DNA of 64,000 nucleotides from Platerodrilus igneus (Eukaryota > Arthropoda > Insecta > Coleoptera > Lycidae), in contig JARFIW010001369.1 of the NCBI GenBank assembly GCA_036346225.1, positions 372,001 through 436,000 on the forward strand. Reading direction: 5' to 3'. Position 1 is the stretch's first letter. Every line of letters starts with the position of its first letter. The translations under genes and the position numbers were made by a program. The notes under the pieces are model-generated. The model was not told the DNA's origin. It ran no database searches and saw nothing but the letters and a program-made list of their open reading frames with translations. This document shows, in pieces, positions 26,401-38,400 of this stretch.

Positions 26401-29400
26401 ACTGATTTGTGTTGATGCCTACTTGATAAAAAATTAAAATTATTATTTTCAGTAAATTTTTTCATTTAAACATATGTTGTAATACATCGTTGAAAAGAGA
26501 AAAAAATATGCTATCTAACCATCTAAAAATCCAATATGGCGTCCATTTAAAATATGAAAGTTGATGCTAATATCTCGATAACCGCCATCTTGAATTTAAT
26601 TTTAATATCACTTTTAAGTGCACACAATTGAACTAAGTAACTTTTATAAGAAACATTTTTTCGTATCTTTTATTATAACAAAAATATTCGACTTCGAAGA
26701 AATTGGCAGTTTTCAGTTTTTTTTAAATAATTTTTAAACCGTTTGGAATTTCGAATGTATCTATGCGGAATTTAAATAAGCTATCCAAATGACACAACTT
26801 TGCCCATTTAAGCAGATCTCTATCATTAATAATAAGAAAGATACCCATGCTATCCTACTCAATTTGGGACACCCTGTATATGTTGGAATTAGCAAAAGAA
26901 AGGTTGTTAACCCAGGTAGAGCGAGGAAATTTAATCATGGCAAGAAGCTAAAGCGATCAAAACAATTTCAAAAAGGAAACTTGGTTTTGGTGAAAACTCA
27001 CTGGCAGTCTTCTGCAGAGAGCAGGAAAAGAAATAAGCTCTTTTTATTATTTGAAGGGTCGTTCAGAATAAAACGAGTGGTTTCGACAAATACCTACCTC
27101 GCTGAAAATATCGATACGGGACAAACACAGGGAACATATTGTTACATGCCAAATTCGGAGATGTACACTTTTAAATTTGTGAGTGAATTCCCGCCATTAT
27201 TTTTAAAATAGACTTGTGCATTTTCGTCATTTCGGACAGTTGCGTTTGTGCAAAAGGAATGCGCAGACGCAGAGTGATGGCGTAAGTGCACGGTGTGTGA
27301 CACGACATTATTAGCCAACGAGACGTCGAACGGTGACATTTACCTGTGTCGTTCCTTTGTCTTTTCTCTTTCAAAATGTAGGTTTTCCTTTATCTCTACC
27401 TTCTATTGTTGCCTTCACATTATTCCTTCGTCCTTCCTACAAACAGGAGAAGGAAGATGTTAAATCTGGTTTCAACGAAGGCATAACGCATCCCACGCCA
27501 AACGAGATACCTAGAAATCAGTACGGCCCCTGCGCAAGGATGACCGCAAAATCGTGAAACGTTCCACATTTATAAGTGAGTACCTTTTATCTTTTTTCTA
27601 AGGTGCAACTTGTTTCACTGTAAACATATTTGGCATGTGATACAATTTGACACGTAGTTATGTCGTAATATCTTTGTTGTGCAATAATGTGAACGTGGAT
27701 AGTATCCGTGTTGCCAACTGTGGAAGTGGCTCTAAACGCGCAACGTGGCAGTATAACAGTGCCGCCTAAACGTTGTGTTGAAAATTTGTCTTCACCTCTC
27801 ATCTATCTTATAAGGGTTAGTTTTGAATATCTTTGTAGAAATTGGTTTTTTTTTCACTCAAATATAATAATTTTTTAAATTTTTAATGGCTTTTGAATAA
27901 AAGGAATATAATCTGGCAACGTTGCATTTGGTGACTTCTATTTTATGTTGGCGTGACATTGAATGCAGTTGGAATGTCAATCTGAAGCATTTAGTTGGCC
28001 ATGTTTGAACAGTGTTTGTTTACCTTTCATATAACTTATTTCTAACTGAATTAATTGGAATTTTCCCTTATAAAAACAGTGTATTTATATTTTAAATTTT
28101 CTCAAATAATTACTTAACCTAATTTAGGATGAAACTAAAGCATATACCTTGCAAATGTGTTTAGCAAATTACATAACCTCACTTTAAACATGTGCTTTTG
28201 GATTGAATAATTCCTTCTGTAAGTATTCTAGTTATAGATAAAAAGCTTTTATTTACCATTCATTATGATTAAAAAAAGGAAAAATCCCTTAAAATGACAC
28301 TAAGTTAGTTAAATAATTATCTTAAACCTGAAATTTCTTTAGTTTATCGAAACCTGTTTTTAGTTTAAATTTTATACTACATTATCTTAGTTGGCCATAA
28401 TTCTAAAGTGTTCCCTTACAATCTAAATAATTAACTATAGGTTACGAATTCTTTCACATAGAAAATTCTGTTTTTGACACAACTGTCCTAACTAACTGAA
28501 ATTTTATCCTGATATATCTATACCTTCTAAAACACTATAGTAAATTTGATTTCGCTATATCTGCTTTCCTAAACACTACAATAATCAGGTTGATGATAAT
28601 GCTTTGCATTTAAGTTCATTTACTATCCCCTTTAGTTACGATGGTTGTTGATAAATTCCTGGATATAAAAGTAATATTTTAATAATTTGATATACGGGTT
28701 TTTTCTGTAGATGTATCGCTGGAGTATTGTCTTGTGTAGTGAGCATGATTTTGTTTTGATAGCAAATTTTCTATTTATATCGGTATTGCAACGCAGAATT
28801 TTAAGATCCATTTGGTCTAGGCAAGACTTGTCATCGTGGTTGGTCGCTCAGCAGTATGTTAGTCTAGACGAGACTCATGAAGAGTTGGTCGCTCAACATT
28901 ACATAAGTCTAGACGAGACTCGTGGTAAGTTTGTCGCTCTAGTAATTTTCGAATCATTTTTTGAGGATGATGTTCAAGTTTTTCTTTATTAGTCTAGGTG
29001 AAACCCAAAGGAGGGCTTGTCGCCCTAGCAATTATATGCATTGTAAGATATATTTTTTCTCGTTCTTCAACAATTTTGTTATGAATAAATCGAGTCTTAA
29101 TTACCGCTATCTCTTCATATATCGATTCAGACCACACTAGGTGGGATAAAAATATCTTTAAAATTGCTCAAGCTTTGCGTACATCCAAACACGAAGCAAC
29201 CCAATTTACTTCGTCATTTCTTGTTTTTGGAAGATACACTCCAATCGATGGTAGTTTTTATGGTTCAGTTCTAGACGAATTTAACGAATTTAAAAATTAC
29301 AAAATAGGAACCACGAGTGAGTAGGCTCAAGTCTACAATAAATTTTATTACATATTTGATTGTTGTTTGTTTAAGTTAATTTAGGTTTTGTTTATTTCAA

Positions 29401-32400
29401 AATAAGACACAATTTTTATAAAACAAAAGAAGGACAACTGTAACAGCTCCATAATTTCTACAATAAGCAAGTTATGGGATTAAAGTTCTTAAAATTTTAT
29501 CCGCCCAAAGTCATGCCAGCGGTAACTTATTAAGTGTGCATGCCTATGGATTGCAATCACAAAGGAATGTGTAAGTCATCATGTATTTAGCACCTACACC
29601 AGGTGTGAATAAAAATTGTGCTAATAGGTTTAATCTAAAATGATTTTAGACATCTCGATAATAATGAAATTCATATAAATTAGATTTAATTAAATATATT
29701 TTATTATGAAAAAGAGTAATATTAATGCAGAAAAGTTTGTGTTGTCATATGAAATATCCTGATGAGTCATGCATAAGCATATTTGCTTGTTTCTATGCTA
29801 CTAGCCACAATGTCATTGACATTATATTTCCATTTCAAGTCTTAAAACGTCTGCAAACTGTAATGTTGATCTTCTAAACCAAAGAAGTATAAATCTACTA
29901 TTTTGCAAAAAAATACGCACCAATTTTATCAACACATCCCCTAACATTCTAAGTTATTACTCAACTTACTTGAAAACAAAAGTACCACAATTTAACCTTT
30001 GTGTCATATCTGTATAGCATTTTAGTAATTTTGGATAATCAGCTTCTAGCATTTGCTGAATGGCAGGAACTGCAGAATAAATTTCCTGAGTTATACATTC
30101 TCCTAATTTATTCCAAAATTTGATAGCTATTTCACTGTCATTTAAACGTGGATTTACAGTAACTAAACAATCTTGCAAAAACTTCACCTATAATTCCAAA
30201 GGATTAATGTATTATTGTGTAATATACATATATTACTACCTGCTTGCACTGGCGATAAAATTCTTCAGAAAATGCTTTTTCTATATCAGACCAAATGCGT
30301 GTTCTGAAACCTTGGGATGATGTAATATTGGCACGTCCAGGTCCTGGTTGCTTTTTACTAATATTACTAGCGATACCACCACTTGCATCTAATGCAAACT
30401 TTAAGCACTCGCGACAATCACTTAGACAGCCTTCTATAATATTATCAACTGCATTTTTAGCTGTACCCAAGTTAATAAAAATCTGAAATAAGTAAGCATA
30501 ACGATTATTAAAGCACATTCATCGTTAACTAAAAACCTGTAATGCAGTGTTTGTCTGTGTTACATTTTCAGTAGCAATTCCTTGTGTTAATGAACTGGTT
30601 GCCAACTTTACAACCTTTTGTTGTTGAGTCCTTATATTCCGTAATTCGACTGTAACAGCATCAATCTCTGTTAAATTTGAATCTGCTGTTAATTGTTCTA
30701 AAACATTTGTTATTTATACCAAGAGTTATGTATTTAGCTAATGTTAATACCAACCTAACTCCTGTAATATTGTGGCTTTTTGAACAGGATCATTTACATT
30801 TGACAAACGTTTGCTTAACTGTTGTATCCTACTAACTTGGCGTAAAATATGACTTGCCAAATGCAGTCGTCCCAAAACAGTAGTTTGCATTTCTAATGCT
30901 TGGTAGGGAGCTACTATCTAGAATAAAACACTACTGCAATTCATTCAACATTTTGAGTCTTAACAATAACAACAAATTTTAAAGAAAAACAATTTCCAAA
31001 AATAAGTTATAAAAATATTCACCGAGAAAATGAGCTACATGCAATTTCGACACAAAATTACATAGATATTTCACAGGGTAGTTCGTCCAAAATTCTGTAA
31101 TCTGGAGAATTCATTGACTTCAACTGAAACAAAGAGTGGTTGTCAACTAACTGAAGCGAAGGAGGATGTGAATGTTTGAACATGGTTGAAAAACTACTGT
31201 CGGGAAATACCTGCTTTTGTACATAATTTTGTCAAACATGGCCTAATTTCAATTAGTTTCAGTACTTTTTGAGAGTAGGCCCAGCTGGAAAATTCAGAGG
31301 TTACCAGAGTCAAGTATCAAGAAAATAGACCTTGCAGTGTGTTACATTCCAAATTTGGAATTGTACATTGTTAAATATGTGAGTAAACTCCCACGAATAT
31401 TTTCAAATAAACTTGTTAATTTCCATCATTCCGGACAGTTGCATTTGCGCAACAGAATGCGCAGGCGCGGAGTGAATGGCGCAAGTGCGTGGTGTGTAAT
31501 ACGACGCGATTAGCCATGAGACTTGGAAGCGGAGAACAGCTACCTGTGTCGTGTATCTGTCTTTTCTCTTTTTTATAATGTAGGTTCCCTTTTATCTTTA
31601 TCTTCGAGTACCTTTACCTGTATCCTTCTTGCCTTACCTACGAACGACGAAAGAGGGGGGGATGACTAAATTTGGACTCAACGATGGCATAGCCGACCCA
31701 CACCAAAAAACAAGGAGATGGCCCTGAGATTTAACTGCAAGGCGCGTTTTAAGTGAGTACATTGCTTTATTATATTATTAATTAAGAATTGTATCATTTT
31801 AAACGTGTTTGGTATTTGATACAATTTGTTGCGTAATTATGTCATATTAAACGATTGCGCAATAATGTGAAGCGCAGAAGCGTATCAAGTGTTCCACTGG
31901 GTATTAGAGCTATCATTTAGACCTAATATATATGTATACGCAAGCCTGTGATTATGCAAGTCATATAATATCAATTTATAGAATCCAATCAAAAGACATT
32001 ACTAAAGATACACCTGGTGACAATAGATACTGATGTGCACATAAATTACTTAAGCCAAGTACAAAAAGATTTCCCAATGGATGATATTACTATTTGGAAC
32101 TTTGTTTTTCTTTTATAAGAACAATTCACTATCGTTGGTTATCATTATATCGTGATGTATTTATATTGAAGGTTCCGTGGCTTAGTTGGTATGCACATGA
32201 CTACTAAGCCCAAAGTCCCAGATTCGAATCCCAACACGATCCGCTTGAAAAATGTTAAGCAAGCATTTTTCACAAAAATATGCCCTCGTTCGGATGAAAG
32301 GTAAAATGTAGGTGTCGTGCGTGTGTTGTCATGCACGTTAAAAATTCTTATCTTGCTTGCAATAGCAATCAAAATTTTCAGGTAAAAAAAATTCCTGACT

Positions 32401-35400
32401 TCTTACATCCCTCGGTTAACGATTGTATTTGTTAGGATGTTTCGGCAAATCCTTTTTAATGTCCTGATAGTTTTAAGTCTGAAACGGCCTGCGTGCCCAT
32501 ACGCTCTCGTGTTCCACACTTTGGTGGCTGTAAATTTCAGTATGCTTGTGTTCACCCGAGAATAAAGATGCTCAAACCTAGTTCTTTGTGTATTCTTTGT
32601 AATATATAAGAAAATATCTGGTTTGTTAAACACCGTTGTGTTCTCGTATATAAGGTGATAGCTTCATCCAGCCGATCCTTTACATTGGATTGCTAATTAC
32701 AGCGACCGGAATTAGAACATTAAATATATTGTGTGCGTCTATACGAAGTTATCTCGGTCGGGTAACCGAAGTTCAAATCGTACCATCTTTGACGTAAGTT
32801 TGGTGGAAAAGTTATCTGCAATAAAATGGGCAAGCAACACTTGAAATCGTCTCTTATTCATAAAGACGTTTTCGGAATGTAATAGAGGCTGTCCTCGTTT
32901 CTCACATAGCAACAAGGCAATTGCTTGCAAGAACCGTCTCTAAATACAGCCAAATCGGACAAATAATTGAGTGTTCCGTTAGGTTGTCCTATTGTTCTCA
33001 AGAAACTGGTCAGCAACGGAAAAGATCTTTATATGCTTTTCAGTAAACTAATCCTCTACAATGAAGCAGCAGGAGATGGATACATTTCAAGTTCATGTCA
33101 AGAAATATAAAAATAAACGCACTTACTTAAAACACAGCTTAACAATGTTAGATCAATATCTGATGAAACTCGCACGAAAGCTACAAAACAATTTCAGACT
33201 TCTAGGAAATTAATTAACGTGCATGAGGAGTTCTTAGAAGAAATTTACGATAGTAACTTTGAGTCAGAGTTTCTAGACATCTTCACGGAAAAGGAAAGCA
33301 GTGACGCTATCTTTTCAAAATTGCAACTAAAATTTAATGCGTTCTCTGAAACAAAGCTTCAACCACAAAACCTTGTGCAATCAGTTAGTCATGTAGCTAA
33401 ATTACCGAATTTCCAAATACCAACGTTCAGTGGAAAATTTGACGAATGGATTCGTTCAGAGAAACATTTAATTCGTCCATTGATTCTAATGATTCGTTAT
33501 TCATATTTATTTATTTAATTAGCCCAATGCTATTTACAGTATACATAAATAAATTTAAAAAACAACTTAATTTAAGAACTAAAGATAAGAAAATGTAAAG
33601 TGTTCACTTCTGTAAATAAGTAAAATCCTTAACTAAGCACAATCACCAATTGAAAAATTATAATACTTGAAATCGAGTTTAAAAAATGAAGCTTTGGCTA
33701 CAATTAGGTGCTTGGAAATCACATCTCAAAATTATGACAACGCGCAACAAATATTGAAAGATCGTTACGAAAACGAACGCGTAATTGTAACCACTCATAT
33801 TCGTTCTATTTTTGAATTGCCTGCACTTCACAAAAAACCCTATCAAGGTTTGCGTACCATCATGGATACAACTTCACAACATCTGTCGAAGAATGGAGCG
33901 ATCTCTTGGTTTATTTAATCACATCAAAACTGCCTCTGCCAACACAAAACGAATGGGAAAATAAATTAGAAGCCTCAAACTTGCCATCGTACAAAGGGTT
34001 GTGCGATTTTCTAAGCCAAAAATGCCATGCATTAAATGCTATTAGCTCACGCAAAGGTAATGACTTCGGAGCTAAAAACCTACATATCAAGGTAATTACA
34101 ATGTATTTGATTCTGAAGTTGTGTGTGATATTTTCAGGTATTTTACAATTAGTACAATTATAGAATTTGTACTGTTACTTTCAAAAATACGAGCAATCAT
34201 ATTTCAATGTGTCAAGTTTGACAATTCAATATCTTGACAGGAACGTTTCCATGGTTACGCAAAAATTTTTACTAAGAATTTGACAGCACATTTATTTATA
34301 AAAAAAATTAATCAGATATTTTAAAATTAGTAGATAAATTTTTGTCGCTTTTTAACAAAAAATAGTAAGTATACTATGTAGGAAAAGCAACATTCCCGGA
34401 CTCCGTGTTGCTTGTCTCAGCTTGCACCTCGACAAGCAATCTTCACGTCGTCCGAGAATGTTGGGCTTTTCCTACTGGGTATACAATATACTATTTGCTA
34501 TATGCCCAATCGATATGCATCATCCACCATTACACATAGCTTTTTCCTGGAATAGTGTGCCATTAATCAACAACAAGATAAATATAAAAGTTAGATTATT
34601 TAACAAAGCTGATTTTCCCAAAATAAACAAATTTTTACGAGAAACTGATTGGAGTATTTTAAAAACTTTCAACGATATTGATACGGCAGTGCTATTATTC
34701 TATGACAATACATAAAGCTATAAAAGAATGTGCCCTCAAAAACTCTCAAACAGAATAAGTACCCGAAGTGGTATAGTGTCGAGTTGAAATCCCTTATAGC
34801 CCGTAAAACTAAGCTGTATAAAAAATATAAGAAAACAGGTTTAGAGTATGATTATAATGAGTACTCCATTGCAAGAAGAAAAACTAAGTTCCTCATAGAT
34901 TGGTGTTATTTAGTGTTTGTTTTCAACACAAAATCAATGATACCTACAAACTTGAAATACTTCTGGTCATACATTTCACCACTCAAAAAGGATACTGGGA
35001 TACCTAAAATAATGTTTTACAAAGGAGTCTAACGGGAGAGTCCTACAGATATTGTCTCCTCTTTTGCAAAGCATTTTGAGTCCTGTTATCTAAAGCGTCA
35101 CTCTGATTTACTACCAAACCTTAGTATTCCAAATTATAATACGCTATCTATGCATAATTTCACAGAAGATAAAATACTGAGTAAGATTAATGCTTTGGAT
35201 TGTAACAAAAGTGCGGGTTCAGACGCAATCCCATCAGTTTTTAACAAGCAATGTAAAAACTTCTTTATACGATATTTTTCAAAGATCCTTCAATGAGGGA
35301 TGCTTTCCCACATTATGGAAACGCTATTTCTTTACCCTATATTTAAATCAGGGGCAAAAGATTAGGTTGAAAATTATAGAGGTATCTCCTTAATACGTAT

Positions 35401-38400
35401 TATGGCAAAAATATTGGAATCTATTGTCACAGATTACTACAAACATTACATCGCTATAGAGCAACATGGATTCTTTAAAGGTCGTTCTACTGCTACTAAA
35501 TTGGCGATAATACAAATTTTTTTAATATCAAATATGGAAAAAGGATTGTAGGTAGATGTAATCTACCTAGATATATCTAAAGCATTTGACAGTGTCTGCC
35601 ATGATGTGCTCTTACAAAAATTGAATGCAATTGGAATAATTGGTATATACCTTACTTGGTTAAAATCATGCTTAAGTGGTCGTATGCAGTACGTACATTT
35701 ATGCAGTATCAAATCTTCCTATATTAACGTGCTTTCTGATGTCCCACAAGGATCGCATCCCGTTCCTATACTATTTCTACTATTTATCAACACCGTAAAT
35801 GCTTATTATATACAGATGATTTGAAAATATTTGCAACACTTAAATGTCCACAAGACTGCGATAATATTCAAGAGGATCTAAATGAAATGTCAACATGGTG
35901 TAGCAAAAATGGTCCGGTCCTAAACACAGCTAAATGTAAATTTATGCGTTTTCATCTTATTAAACAGTCAATATTATATACCTATATGATACAATAAACT
36001 GCAATTAAGTCTGTTGAGTTGATCAGTGTTATAGGTGTAAAGTTTGATTGTTTTCTTACATTTAATGAGCACATCGACAACATTACTGCTAAGGCATTTA
36101 GAATGCTAGGTTTTATTCGGTGACATTGTGAAAATATTAACCATTTCAAAGTGATACAAATAATCTACAACAGCTTAGTGCGAAGTATTTTGCCATACAA
36201 TAGTGTTATCTGGTCTCCCTCATATGAATGTCATAAATATCATTTAGAAAGAGTACAAAATACATTTGTAAAATTTCATTTATATAAGCTGCATTTTCCT
36301 TTTGAGCATGTATCCTATAGTGTTAGGCTCCAACTCACATGTATTAAAAACCTAGAAATGAGAAGACAAAAAGTAATGCTATTCTTCTTACACAAGTTAG
36401 TAAATAATTTTATTGATTGCGAATAGCTGCTGTTCAGAGTGCCAAGTCGCTTAACACGTTCTACCCAAACTTTTTATGTACAGTGTCATCGCACTAATTA
36501 TGGTTGTACTGCTATTACTGAAAAACTTGCCATTAACTTTAACAAAGCACAAAAAAACTGTCTAATAGTAACATATTTGGTGTAACATTTGATACCTATA
36601 AAAAAACGGGTCAGTGAACAACAGTTAAATCGTGCATATAGTCTATACTAACTGAGGGTTGATATTTTTCTGCATACTTGTTAGAATAGTACTTATTTAG
36701 AAACTATTTTATACTATTTTATTCTATTCCATTGTGATTGTATGATTAGTGTGTTGTTTTTCGGAATACACCATTTGGGTTGTCCTGTAGAGTATTTAAT
36801 AGATAAATAAATAAATACATGGCTTCACTGATGCTAGTGAACGAGCATATGGAGCTTGTGTTTTTGTTCGGGAAATCATGTCTAACAATAGTATTAATTG
36901 CGGAATTCTATGTGGAAAATCAAGAGTAGCGCTTCTTAAAACAATACGTTTGCCACGATTGGAGTTGTGTGCAGCACTGTTATGGGCTCAGTTGGTTGCA
37001 AAGATGCTAAGTTCATCCAATATGAAATTTTCTGTGATTAATTATTATACTGATTCCACGATTACCTTGTTTTGGATTAAATCATGTCCTAGTCGTTGGA
37101 AGTCATTCGTGACAAATCGAATAACTGAAATTCAAAATATTTCAAAATAGGAATCATGGTATCATGTTGAGACATACAACAATCCTGCAGATATTATTTC
37201 TAGGGGAAAACGCCATTCTGAATTAATAAAAAACAATATGTGATGACAATTTAATGGCAGTTCTAGAAGTGGATTTATTAATAAATTATCAAGATGGCAA
37301 TACATGCACCTCCTTCAGCAAGGTTTTTGGTTGAAATGGAATAAGGAGTACCTTCATGAGCTGCAAAAACATCAAAAATGGAAGGTTTTGCAAGGTTTTC
37401 CTTTGATTCCTGGTTTGATGGTTGTTATCTCGGAAGACAATGTGCCTTCACATATCTGGAAGCTAGGTCGTATAACCGAAGTGCATCCAGAAGTTGATAG
37501 TGAGGTGTGGGTAGTTAGTGTTCGCATGTCATGTGGTGTAATGAAAAGGCCTACTGTGAAATTATGTGTGCCACCGATCGATTAGGACTAATTCTTAATG
37601 CACCATCTAATGAATTTTACTTAATAATAAGAACACATTTGTGTTTTAAATGGAAACACGTTATATTAAAATAATGAATTTGTTAGAAGTGTAAGAATTA
37701 GTGTTAGTTTAGCTCTTTAGTTTTTGAAATTACTAATTTCAAGAAAGGTGGCATGTTACGTCAATCGCTTTGCGATTGTATTTGTTAAGATGCTTCGACC
37801 AATTCTTTTTAATGTTCCGATAGTTTTAGGTCTGAAACGGCCTGCGTGGTCCATGCGCTCTCGCGTCCCACCCTTCGGTGGCTGTAAAATTCAGTATGCT
37901 TGTGTTCGGCTGAGAATAAAAATGCTCAAATCTAGTTCTCTGTGTATTCTTTATAATATACAATCTCATTGGTTAAACACCGTTGTGTTCTCGTATATAA
38001 GAAGCTATTTACCGCGACTAACCTGTACTAATAGTAAGCCAATAGTAAAATATTACTATTTCCACGACAAAAGTGTAATGATTTAAGGGGAAGAGTAATG
38101 ACGTTATTCATGACGTCACTCAATAGTAAGCTTTTAAATACTCAAACATACTGAACTCATCAACATCAGTTACTCGTCTGTTAGTAAATGACTTGTGACG
38201 TTCCATTTAACGTTAGAAGTTTGTTTACACAGAAACCTACCTCTTCTCTGTGTTCGTTTAACAGCCAAACGTTCAATTTTTCGCGAGTTACCAATGGTTA
38301 AACATTAAAACGAACAGCTGTTCGAGTGGGGGTCGAACAGGAATAAATTGTAGTTGCTATTATCCCCCACTCCAGGAGTAACGCAACTTACAATTAGTAA

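Larger units (their letters stand above)
21400..27707 (+). mobile_element. Decayed Gypsy LTR retrotransposon, interrupted twice
   Basis: Plus-strand pieces in order: coiled-coil gag (21400-22500), protease first half (22680-22830), protease second half (24125-24250), RNase H end (24500-24590), integrase C-terminus (26880-27210) and a 3' LTR (27140 to about 27707). Between them sit a minus-strand non-LTR fragment (22832-24120) and a mariner-like transposon (24675-26878). The reverse transcriptase core and most of integrase are missing, and no 5' LTR was recognised. Located in the COG5 intron between exons 7 and 6. Confidence 0.75.

Noticed and set aside
28711..28992. Independent host gene encoding a 15-residue repeat protein
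   Set aside because: The open frame is short, lacks a recognisable domain and adjoins a retroelement integrase scrap; more likely part of a repeat.
32171..32244. Functional tRNA gene
   Set aside because: A and B boxes are good, but the anticodon arm cannot form a 5-bp stem with a 7-nt loop; a SINE head explains it.
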